Positions 57,237 through 64,000 of a stretch of DNA of 64,000 nt are shown one piece after another (position 1 is the first letter of the stretch; each line of letters begins with the position of its first letter). Position numbers and translations under genes: made by a program. Origin of the DNA: Myxococcales bacterium (lineage in GTDB: Bacteria > Myxococcota_A > Polyangia > Polyangiales > Polyangiaceae). The stretch covers positions 1-64,000 of the forward strand of contig JANYHK010000044.1 in the NCBI GenBank assembly GCA_025359105.1. The letters run 5' to 3'. The notes below the pieces were generated by a model. It worked only from the letters and a program-made list of their open reading frames with translations, did not search any database and had not been told where the DNA came from.

Positions 57237-58454
57237 TTACTGCGCGTAGATGCGGATCTTCGAGGCCGCCGCCTGGGCCATCTGCAGCGCCTCGTTCCAC
57301 TCCGGGTGGCGCACGACCAGCCACCCGTCGGAGAGCAGCGTCTGCTTCCAGTCGCGGCGCAGCGCCCCCGGGCGGAGGAGCCGCTCTTCCACCACCCAGG
57401 GCCCGCAGGCGCGCAGCCACTCGGTGAGGCCGTCGATTCGCGTGATGCGGCCGTGGCCCTGGGCGCGCTTGAAGATGACGGCGGTGTTGTACTTGCGCTC
57501 CGCGTGCCCCTCGAAGCTCTGGTAGCAGGCGACCCGCGCCCACTCCCGGAAGAGGTCCACGTCGCAGGTGTAGTTCATCTGGTCGACGATCTTCGCGCCG
57601 CCCGGGCGCGCGCCAATCTCCCCGAACACGGCCTCGCCCGACGACGTCAGGAACCACTCCATGTGCGTGAAGCCATCGCCCATGCCGAGCGCGCTGAGCA
57701 CTTGCCTGCCGAGCGTGATGCCCCCCTGCAGGCTCTCCTGCTCCATGTCGCGCACCGTGATGCCGATCGGGCTGACCCACTCGTGCATGCGCATCTCGAG
57801 CGGCTTCGGGAAATACGCCATCACGCTCTCGACGACCGGCTTGCCGGCGATGCAGAGCGTGTCGAACGTGTACTCCTGCCCGTCGATGTACTCCTCGCAG
57901 CTGACGACCGGCACGCCGACGAGGCTGCGGATCGCCGCATCGAGCTCGCCCTGGCTGTCGACGCGGAACGTGTCGGCGCTGCCGGCGCCGGCGATCGGCT
58001 TCAAGATGAGCGGGTAGCCGATCTCCTCGGCGGCCGCCCGCGCTTCGTGCGCCGTGTGGACCCGGCGCGAGCGGGGGACGCGCAAGCCCGCGGCGGCGAC
58101 GCGCTCCTTCATGAGCTGCTTGTCCCGGAAGCCGCGGGCCGTGTCGTAGCTCATGCCCGGCATGCCCCAGCGCTCGCGCAGGCGCGCCGCGAGCTCCACC
58201 ATCGGCTCCCAGTTGGCGAGCACCCGATCGATCGAGCGGCCGCGGAGCCACGCCGAGACGCGGTCCATGACGTCGACCTCGTCCATGATGCGTGGAACAT
58301 GCAAGTAATCGCGAAGGTACGGCCTCACCGCCGCCGGGAGCTGGTCGCGCGGCGTGTCGGCCACGCCGTACACCTCCGCGCCGACCTCGGCGAGGCCACG
58401 CGCATACTCGACCATTTCGGGAGGGTAGGCGGGGGAGAGGAAGACGACGCGCAT
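57237..58454 (-). CDS. ATP-grasp enzyme (carbamoyl-phosphate/PylC-like fold)
   Basis: 405 aa. N-terminal Rossmann-like pre-ATP-grasp domain (MRVVFLSPAYPPEMVEYARGL), ATP-grasp domain with a Lys-rich LILKPIAGAGSAD, EEYIDGQEYTFDTLCI, and the Mg-binding end FLTSSGEAVFGEIGARPGGAKI. It ligates a carboxylate to an amine or phosphates through an acyl-phosphate. Substrate and product unknown; no adjacent biosynthetic genes. ATG 58454 starts the conserved MRVVFLSP. Confidence 0.85.
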   Translation of the reverse strand: MRVVFLSPAYPPEMVEYARGLAEVGAEVYGVADTPRDQLPAAVRPYLRDYLHVPRIMDEVDVMDRVSAWLRGRSIDRVLANWEPMVELAARLRERWGMPGMSYDTARGFRDKQLMKERVAAAGLRVPRSRRVHTAHEARAAAEEIGYPLILKPIAGAGSADTFRVDSQGELDAAIRSLVGVPVVSCEEYIDGQEYTFDTLCIAGKPVVESVMAYFPKPLEMRMHEWVSPIGITVRDMEQESLQGGITLGRQVLSALGMGDGFTHMEWFLTSSGEAVFGEIGARPGGAKIVDQMNYTCDVDLFREWARVACYQSFEGHAERKYNTAVIFKRAQGHGRITRIDGLTEWLRACGPWVVEERLLRPGALRRDWKQTLLSDGWLVVRHPEWNEALQMAQAAASKIRIYAQ

Positions 58455-58476
58455 GGGGGCGCTCGACGCGGGCCGA

Positions 58477-59223
58477 TCAGCCGTCCGTCTGGTGCGCCTT
58501 CTGCTGTGCGCCGCGGTACATGCCGCCGAGCCCGCAGAAGATGCCGATGCCGATGCCCTGCGCGCCGAGGAAGATGGCGCTCGAGAAGTCCATCTCCTCG
58601 AGGACGAGGCCCAGGCTGAGATCGCCCGCGCCGTAGATGAGGGCCGAGCCGATGACCACGCCCGTGGTGAGACCGCGCCCCGCCTTCGTGAAGAGGGCGC
58701 TGCCATAGCCCGCGCCGGCGAACGACAGCGCAGTCGTCGCGTACCAGACGTAGGCGCCGACGCCGGGGATCGAGATCTTCGTGAAGATGACGTCGAACAC
58801 CAGCGCGATGATGACGGCGCCGAGGCCCATGACGAACGAGAGCGCCGCGGGCATACCCGCCGCTTTGCCTCCGATGCTCAGGCCGCCGAGGCCGCCCATA
58901 CCGGGTATCCCGACGCCGAGGCCGCCAAGGTTCACGCCTGGTGCCGGCTGTTGCGGCGCTTGCTGCTGCGGGGGTTGCCCGTAGGCCTGCTGCTGTGGGG
59001 CCTGCCCGTACTGCGGCTGTGCTTGCTGCGGCTGCCCGTACTGTGGCTGTGCTTGCTGCGGTGGCTGCCCGTAGGCCTGCTGCTGCGGGGGCTGCCCGTA
59101 CTGCGGCTGTGCTTGCTGCGGTTGCCCGTATTGCGGCTGCTGCTGCGGCGGCTGTCCGTAGCCTTGCTGCGGAGGGTAACCGTAACCGGGGGGGGGACCG
59201 CCTTGGCCGGGAGGCTGGTTCAT
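58477..59223 (-). CDS. Gln/Pro/Tyr-rich N-terminus plus four-TM protein
   Basis: 248 aa. Residues 1-95 are a low-complexity array of YGQPPQQ/PQYGQ-type units; residues 105-248 form four transmembrane helices ([66 protein letters not shown]). The N-terminus would be cytoplasmic or exposed depending on topology. Prion-like sequences of this kind drive self-association or condensates in other proteins. ATG 59223; terminates before ATP-grasp gene. Confidence 0.75.
   Translation of the reverse strand: MNQPPGQGGPPPGYGYPPQQGYGQPPQQQPQYGQPQQAQPQYGQPPQQQAYGQPPQQAQPQYGQPQQAQPQYGQAPQQQAYGQPPQQQAPQQPAPGVNLGGLGVGIPGMGGLGGLSIGGKAAGMPAALSFVMGLGAVIIALVFDVIFTKISIPGVGAYVWYATTALSFAGAGYGSALFTKAGRGLTTGVVIGSALIYGAGDLSLGLVLEEMDFSSAIFLGAQGIGIGIFCGLGGMYRGAQQKAHQTDG
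58950..59190 (-). repeat. Imperfect YGQPPQQ-type coding repeat array
   Basis: Tandem units of 18-39 nt coding for [17 protein letters not shown] and AYGQPPQQ. Unit order is irregular but identical DNA blocks (e.g. GGCTGCCCGTACTG) recur, suggesting recent slippage. Confidence 0.75.
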
Positions 59224-59301
59224 GAATCCGAGCGTACGCGGGGCCGCCCGTCGGAACAATCCCTTGCGCGCCTGGCGGAGGCGCGCTTTTCTTCTGCTGG
59301 A

Positions 59302-59652
59302 GTGGACCCCCGCACAGCTACGCGCAAGTTCGACGTCGCCCCTTGCGTGATGCTCGTTGCGCTCGCCGAAGCCGAGGCGGAGGTGTGTGCGCGGGTGCTC
59401 AAGCCCCTCACTGCCGGTCGCTCGGTCGCCGTCATGCGCGTGGCCCACATTCGCGCCGCCTGCGAGCGGATGCTCGTCACGCGGCCTCTCGTCGTGGTCT
59501 TTGCCGAAACGCTGGGGACCGACGATCGCAAGCTACTCGGCGAGCGCGCCGAGGACATCTCGTCCGAGATCGTGACCGTCCCGGTGCGGATCGACGAGGC
59601 GGATCTCCGCGTCCGCCTCTTCGAAGCCTTCCAGCGCGCCGAGCAGCGCTGA
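59302..59652 (+). CDS. Small receiver-like protein
   Basis: 116 aa. The order [15 protein letters not shown], a charged helix, [51 protein letters not shown] follows the alternating beta-alpha scheme of a response-regulator receiver, but the acidic pocket and phosphoacceptor Asp are not in place. Possibly a degenerate receiver or other flavodoxin-like protein. Start uncertain (GTG 59302, or ATG 59349). Confidence 0.45.
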   Translation: MDPRTATRKFDVAPCVMLVALAEAEAEVCARVLKPLTAGRSVAVMRVAHIRAACERMLVTRPLVVVFAETLGTDDRKLLGERAEDISSEIVTVPVRIDEADLRVRLFEAFQRAEQR

Positions 59653-59670
59653 GCAACCGGGCGGGATCCG

Positions 59671-59719
59671 CTCGTTCCGCTCGTTCCGCTCGTTCCGCCG
59701 ATCCGCCGATCCGCCGATC
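59671..59719 (+). repeat. Two short tandem repeats between convergent genes
   Basis: Three perfect copies of CTCGTTCCG (59671-59697) followed by 2.75 copies of CCGATCCG (59698-59719). The last copy meets the stop of the convergent TPR gene. Confidence 0.85.
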
Positions 59720-60734
59720 AGAAGGTACCGGCCAGGACGGCGCCGGCAGTGCCGGGACCGACCGCCGGCGCGAGCCGGAGACGCGCCGCCTCTTTGCCGC
59801 CGGCCTTCGGCGCGGTGAAGTAGAGGACGGCGCCGCCCGCGAGCAGCGCGCCGCCGGCGATGAAGGCGATCGTCGAGACGGTGGCGTCGCTCTTCGCGGT
59901 GCTGATCTTGTCCTCGGCCCTGTTGTTCTTCGGTGCCGTGGCGGTGCCGTCGGGGTTCGTGCAATTCGACGGATAGCCCGGGCCACAGGCGTCCTTCCCG
60001 GCCTTACTGGCGCCCGAGGCGAGCAGGCCGAAGACCGACCCGACGGCGATCGCGGCGACACCCACCCCGCCCACGATGAGCCCGGTCATGCGCTGCCCCG
60101 CGCCGGTGTCGGAGCCCTCGGCCTCCAGCGGCGGCCCAAGGTCGACCATGAGGGCCGGAAGCTCCGCGCCGGCCGCCCCCTGCACGCCGCCCTTCGACCA
60201 CGGCGCACGGTTGCGGGCCGTGACGTCGATGCGGTGCGGTTGCCCCGGCTCGACGGCGTAGCTCGTCGCGAGCAGCGAGTAGTCGACCTCGGCCACCGCA
60301 CGCCCGTCAATCTTCACGACCAGATCCTTCACGTCCGTCGGCAGCGTCATGCGCAGCTTGAGGACCTTCGGCTCGAGCTCGGCGATCGCCTTTTGCGCGG
60401 CGTCGCGGCGCTCGGCGTCGTGTTTCTGGATGGCGATCTGCTCGGCCTGCTTGAACTGGTTCCACGCGTCGGACGTGTGCTGCTCCGCACGCGAGCACTC
60501 GGCGAGGTTGAAGCGCGCCCCGACGCTCTGCTCGTGCTTCAGGCTCTCGACGAAGCGGGGAATGGCGTCTTTGCAGTTGCCCTGCTCGACGAATCGGCGG
60601 CCCGCCTGGAAGTTCGTCATCGCCGTTTCGTGCTCGGCCGAGGACACTCCCTGGGCCGCCGCCACACCGGGGAGGGCCGTCACGAGGAAGGGAAGGAGGA
60701 GCGACAGCCGGACTCTGGACCCTCTCACGCGCAT
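59718..60734 (-). CDS. Secreted TPR + PEGA-like + two-TM protein (module 2)
   Basis: 338 aa. Signal peptide (AAAQG), TPR-like repeat (AMTNFQAGRRFVEQGNCKDA), a long helix, a PEGA-like region (DVKDLVVKIDGRAVAEV), and two C-terminal helices (MTGLIVGGVGVAAIAVGSVF and a second near 300). Same order of parts as the protein at 20441. It starts 15 nt downstream of the kinase gene on the same strand. Function unknown. Confidence 0.8.
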   Translation of the reverse strand: MRVRGSRVRLSLLLPFLVTALPGVAAAQGVSSAEHETAMTNFQAGRRFVEQGNCKDAIPRFVESLKHEQSVGARFNLAECSRAEQHTSDAWNQFKQAEQIAIQKHDAERRDAAQKAIAELEPKVLKLRMTLPTDVKDLVVKIDGRAVAEVDYSLLATSYAVEPGQPHRIDVTARNRAPWSKGGVQGAAGAELPALMVDLGPPLEAEGSDTGAGQRMTGLIVGGVGVAAIAVGSVFGLLASGASKAGKDACGPGYPSNCTNPDGTATAPKNNRAEDKISTAKSDATVSTIAFIAGGALLAGGAVLYFTAPKAGGKEAARLRLAPAVGPGTAGAVLAGTF

Positions 60735-60749
60735 CGCCCAATCGTATCC

Positions 60750-62243
60750 TCAAAATGAATCGGAAGGATTCTTTGTCGGGACGGGCCTCGTCACCGGTAC
60801 AGCCGTAGGAAGAGGCGGCGTCGGGGGCACCACGATGGCGGGCGTCGGCTTGGCGGCGGTTGGAGGTGTCGGGGGTTTGCGCGGGCCGCCCTGACCGCCG
60901 CCGCGCGTCGTGGCCGTGGGGATCGGAGGAGGAAGCGCGGCTGTGGTCTGCGCCACGCCAGCGTCGACGACGCCTGGCGAGGTTGCGAGGGGTGAGATGG
61001 CGGCTTCCGGGATCACGGGCGGCACGTCGACCGGCAGCCCGGTCGTGACGGCCGGCGCCTCGCGTGCGGTCGCCCCCATGGGCTTCTGTCCGAACACGAC
61101 GATCACGCTCACGACCGCGATCGCCGCCAGCGACGCCGCGACGGTCGCCGCGATGCGGAGGCCGATGGCGCGCGCGCCGCGCTCCTTGGTGGGCTTCGAG
61201 TCGAAGGCCGCCGCCGTCTTCGTGTCGCTGTGCGCGAGTGTCGCGTCGAGGGCGCCGGGGCTGTTGACCGAGCGCGCCGACACCATGCCCGGCGGCACCA
61301 CCGACGGCTGCACCTCGAAGGGCCGCGTCGACGCGAGCACGCTGCGCACGCGCCCGGCCGAGCCGAACGCGCCGCTGCTGGCGAACGGCTCGATCGCGTC
61401 GGCCAGCTCGGCGACGTCCCCGAAGCGCGCGGCGGGATCCTTCTCGAGGCAGCGCATCACCGCCATCGACAGCAGCAGCGGCATGCCGCGGGCTACCTCG
61501 TGAGGAGGGATCGGCGCTTCCTTCAGTACGAGCGCGCACAGCATCGGCACCGTCGGCGCGTCGAACGGCACTTTCCCGGTGAGCAGCTCGTAGAGGCACA
61601 CGCCGAGCGACCAGATGTCGGTGTGCCGGTCGACATCTCGCGACGCGCGCATCTGCTCGGGGCTCATGTACTGCGGCGAGCCCATCACGGCCGTCGTGCG
61701 CGTGAGCGCGTGGTCACCGTTCGACTCGATGTGCTTGGCGAGGCCGAAGTCGAGCACCTTGAGCAGGGGGCGTCCGTCCACGCGCTGCGCGAGGAAGAGG
61801 TTCCGCGGCTTGATGTCGCGGTGGACGATGCCGCGTCCGTGCGCCTCGGCGAGCGCCTCGCATGCCTGCAGGACGAGCTCCACGGCGTGGCCAGGATGGA
61901 GCGCGCCCGTCTCCTCGAGCAGCTGCCCGAGGTCCTTGCCGACCAGGAACTCCATCACCATGTACGGCGCGCCGTCGGCGAGTCGGCCGGTGTCCTGAAC
62001 GCGCGCCGTGTGCTCGCTGAGGAGGCTGGCCGCGGCGTTCGCCTCGCGCTGGAAGCGCGCCACGCTCTCGCCGTCGTTCAGCTGCTCGGAGCGCATGAAC
62101 TTGATGGCGACGCGCCGGTTCAGCGTCTTGTGCCGCGCCTGGACGACAACGCCCATGCCCCCGGATCCGAGCACGCGCTCGACGATGTACTTGTCGTCGA
62201 GGGTATCGCCAGGCTTGACGGAATCGTCGAGTCGGTTGCTCAT
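60750..62243 (-). CDS. Membrane Ser/Thr protein kinase (module 2)
   Basis: 497 aa. Kinase domain: GSGGMGVVVQARH, AIKFMR, HRDIKPRN (about 140), LDFGLAKH, MGSPQYMSPEQM. Complete catalytic set. A ~90-residue linker leads to a transmembrane helix (about 360-385) and a long Pro/Thr/Ala-rich periplasmic tail. Followed on the same strand by the TPR/PEGA protein, mirroring module 1 at 20441-23283. Divergent from trmFO. Confidence 0.93.
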   Translation of the reverse strand: MSNRLDDSVKPGDTLDDKYIVERVLGSGGMGVVVQARHKTLNRRVAIKFMRSEQLNDGESVARFQREANAAASLLSEHTARVQDTGRLADGAPYMVMEFLVGKDLGQLLEETGALHPGHAVELVLQACEALAEAHGRGIVHRDIKPRNLFLAQRVDGRPLLKVLDFGLAKHIESNGDHALTRTTAVMGSPQYMSPEQMRASRDVDRHTDIWSLGVCLYELLTGKVPFDAPTVPMLCALVLKEAPIPPHEVARGMPLLLSMAVMRCLEKDPAARFGDVAELADAIEPFASSGAFGSAGRVRSVLASTRPFEVQPSVVPPGMVSARSVNSPGALDATLAHSDTKTAAAFDSKPTKERGARAIGLRIAATVAASLAAIAVVSVIVVFGQKPMGATAREAPAVTTGLPVDVPPVIPEAAISPLATSPGVVDAGVAQTTAALPPPIPTATTRGGGQGGPRKPPTPPTAAKPTPAIVVPPTPPLPTAVPVTRPVPTKNPSDSF

Positions 62244-62351
62244 GCGGGGTAAAGCGATCGGGCGGTGAAGGGGCGGCTCCTCAGGCTAACATCCTCGGCC
62301 GTGAGTCTCGGTCCATCGGGCCGGGGGTTTTTGCAAAAAGTAGGAGCAGGT

Positions 62352-63797
62352 GTGGTTAAGGTGCGGGTCGTAGGTGCAGGGCTGGCCGGGTGCGAGGCGG
62401 CGTGGCAGCTGGCGGAGCGCGGGATCGACGTCGAGCTGATCGAGCAGAAGCCGCTCGCGCGGACGCCGGCGCAGACGAGCGACTGGCTGTGCGAGCTCGT
62501 CTGTTCCAACTCGATGCGTGGCGCGGCGCTGGTGAACGCCGTCGGCCTCCTCAAGGAGGAGCTGCGACGCGCCGGCTCTCTCGTGATGGAGGTCGCCGAA
62601 GAGGCCCGCGTGCCCGCCGGCGGCGCCCTCGCAGTCGATCGGGAGGTCTTCGCGGAGCGCATGACCGCCCGCATCGCCGCCCACCCGCGCATCACCCGCC
62701 GCGCCGAGATCGTCACGACGATCCCGGTCGCCAGCCCCGAAGCCCCCGTCATCCTCGCGACCGGACCGCTGACCGGCGACGCGCTCGCGGCAGATCTCGC
62801 GGCCGCGGTCGGCGCCGAGCACCTCGCGTACTACGACGCGATCGCGCCGATCATCGCCGCCGACTCGATCGATTGGGACAAGGTCTTCAAGCAGTCTCGC
62901 TGGGGCAAAGGCGGCGTCGAAGCCGAAGAAGACGCCGAAGGTGGCGGGTCCGCGTCGCCCGCGCCGCGTGACGCCACGGCGCTCGGGGACGAGGCGTACG
63001 TGAACTGCCCGTTCGACGAGGCGCAGTACCGCGCGTTCGTGGCGGCGATCGTGGCGGCCGAGAAGGTGCAGCCGCGCGCCTTCGAGGAGACGAAGTACTT
63101 CGAGGGGTGCCTCCCGATTGAGGTGATGGCGGCGCGCGGCGAGATGACCCTCGCGTTCGGGCCGATGAAGCCAGTCGGGCTCACCGATCCTCGCACCCAG
63201 CGGCGCCCTTACGCCGTCGTGCAGCTCCGCGCCGAGGACCAGGCGGCGACCTCCTACAACCTCGTCGGCTTCCAGACACGCATGACGTACGGCGAGCAGG
63301 CGCGCGTGCTCCGGATGATCCCGGGCCTCGAGGACCTCGAAATTCAGCGCTTCGGCAGCGTGCACCGCAACACGTTCGTCGACGCGCCGAAGCTCCTCGA
63401 CGAGCGCATGCAGCTGCGCGCGCGGCCGGGCGTCTTCCTCGCGGGGCAGGTCACGGGCGTCGAGGGCTACGTGGAGAGCTGCGCCGGCGGGTTCATCTGC
63501 GCGGTCCTCCTGGCGCAGGTCCTGGGCGGGCGTGAGCTCGCGCCGCCGCCCGAGACGACGGCGCTCGGCGGAATCCGCACGCACCTGATGCGTCCGCAAC
63601 CGAAGTTCCAGCCGTCGAACATCACGTGGGGGTGCATGCCGCCCCTCGAAGGCCGGAAGCTGAAGAAGCGCGATCGCTACGCGGCGATGTCGGAGCGCGC
63701 GCTCGCGGATCTCGACCGCTGGCTCACCTCGGCGCCCCTCGCCACCACGCGCCCGGCAAAGCGAGCCGATGAGGCTGCCCCCGTTCTGGTAACCTGA
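62352..63797 (+). CDS. trmFO: tRNA (uracil-54) methyltransferase TrmFO
   Basis: 481 aa. FAD-binding start [92 protein letters not shown]-type block (here [20 protein letters not shown]) and [10 protein letters not shown]: the folate/FAD-dependent TrmFO family, which methylates U54 of tRNA. GTG 62352 is preferred (AGGAG at 62342-62346, conserved [10 protein letters not shown] start); an upstream extension is not used. Long for the family, with an Ala/Glu insert around residue 190. Confidence 0.92.
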   Translation: MVKVRVVGAGLAGCEAAWQLAERGIDVELIEQKPLARTPAQTSDWLCELVCSNSMRGAALVNAVGLLKEELRRAGSLVMEVAEEARVPAGGALAVDREVFAERMTARIAAHPRITRRAEIVTTIPVASPEAPVILATGPLTGDALAADLAAAVGAEHLAYYDAIAPIIAADSIDWDKVFKQSRWGKGGVEAEEDAEGGGSASPAPRDATALGDEAYVNCPFDEAQYRAFVAAIVAAEKVQPRAFEETKYFEGCLPIEVMAARGEMTLAFGPMKPVGLTDPRTQRRPYAVVQLRAEDQAATSYNLVGFQTRMTYGEQARVLRMIPGLEDLEIQRFGSVHRNTFVDAPKLLDERMQLRARPGVFLAGQVTGVEGYVESCAGGFICAVLLAQVLGGRELAPPPETTALGGIRTHLMRPQPKFQPSNITWGCMPPLEGRKLKKRDRYAAMSERALADLDRWLTSAPLATTRPAKRADEAAPVLVT

Positions 63798-63811
63798 ACG
63801 GCGGAGGAACG

Positions 63812-64000
63812 GTGGCTACAGCCAAGGAAGCTCAGGCGAAGTTGCGATCGGTCGTCCCCCCGGGGGACGACGTCGGAGCCGCCGAGCTTGGCCGCGGCGT
63901 GGCCGAGAACCTGCGCCAGCGGCGCAAAGCGCGCTCGATGTCGCTCGACGATCTCGCGCGAGCGTCCGGGGTGAGCCGCGCGGCGCTGTCGCAGATCGAG
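63812..64000 (+). CDS. XRE-family transcriptional regulator, N-terminal part
   Basis: 63 codons to the window edge. A Gly/Asp leader, then VAENLRQRRKARSMSLDDLARASGVSRAALSQIE, the start of an XRE-type helix-turn-helix. The usual partner is a C-terminal cupin domain, outside the window. GGAGGA (63803-63808) precedes GTG 63812. Confidence 0.8.
   Translation, partial: MATAKEAQAKLRSVVPPGDDVGAAELGRGVAENLRQRRKARSMSLDDLARASGVSRAALSQIE

Noticed and set aside
62331-62342. TTTTTGCAAAAA before trmFO as a seventh PhaR site
   Set aside because: It lacks the TGC-N3-GCA core shared by the six PHA-locus sites.

Overview
Organism and composition. This is a high-GC, gene-dense chromosomal window with the gene content expected of a Polyangia-type Myxococcota. 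The indicators are many lipoproteins with Gly/Asp/Ser-rich linkers, eukaryote-like Ser/Thr kinases paired with TPR/PEGA membrane proteins, an MglA-type GTPase, a PilZ-like protein, a class II ribonucleotide reductase and a bifunctional Rel. No rRNA, tRNA, CRISPR array, IS element or prophage was recognised. The first ~4.1 kb (a deaminase-like pseudoenzyme and a large propeller sensor kinase) reads differently in codon choice and gene type and may be a transferred or mis-joined segment.

Layout. 4.1-14.6 kb is a polyhydroxyalkanoate (PHA) locus: phasin-like protein and PhaR-type regulator (minus strand), then on the plus strand lipoprotein, lipoprotein alpha/beta-hydrolase, outer-membrane barrel, a second paralogous lipoprotein, a PhaE/phasin-like small protein, acyl-CoA ligase, class III-sized PhaC, intracellular depolymerase PhaZ and a 3-hydroxybutyrate dehydrogenase-like SDR, closed by an intrinsic terminator. 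Six copies of one palindrome, TTGYTGC-N3-GCAMCA-like, are scattered through this locus and are good PhaR operator candidates. 14.6-15.6 kb is a PARG-like gene broken by an in-frame TAG exactly at the catalytic loop. 15.6-24.3 kb holds a phosphoesterase, thrB with an OM protein and a metallo-beta-lactamase lipoprotein, and a kinase + TPR/PEGA pair. 24.4-31.1 kb holds a serine hydrolase, a dynamin-like GTPase overlapping an M48 protease, and a peroxiredoxin with a histone H1-like tail. 31.1-34.3 kb is an MglA-like GTPase + PocR-type histidine kinase + ThiL run.

34.3-39 kb has lipoproteins, a PilZ-like protein, an M28 peptidase, a roadblock-like protein and a KaiC/RAD55-type ATPase remnant with two frameshifts. 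39-43.3 kb is nrdJ with an unusually long (729 nt) upstream region. 43.3-46.6 kb is an overlapping M16 active/inactive peptidase pair plus YhbY. 46.7-52.7 kb has secreted lipoproteins (one with four 6-Cys tandem repeats), a methyltransferase and HemW. 52.8-58.5 kb has Rel, a PQQ-like propeller lipoprotein and an orphan ATP-grasp enzyme. 58.5-64 kb has a Gln/Pro-rich four-TM protein, a second kinase + TPR/PEGA pair, TrmFO and a truncated XRE regulator.

How parts work together. The PHA genes form a complete synthesis/mobilisation set: activation by the ligase, polymerisation by PhaC with a small partner, granule proteins, depolymerase, and monomer oxidation. The unexpected element is four envelope proteins embedded under the same candidate operator. 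Translational overlaps (GTGA, TGATG, ATGA) tie several pairs together: ligase-PhaC, kinase-TPR protein, M48-dynamin, M16-M16-YhbY. All functions are read from motifs and context without database searches.
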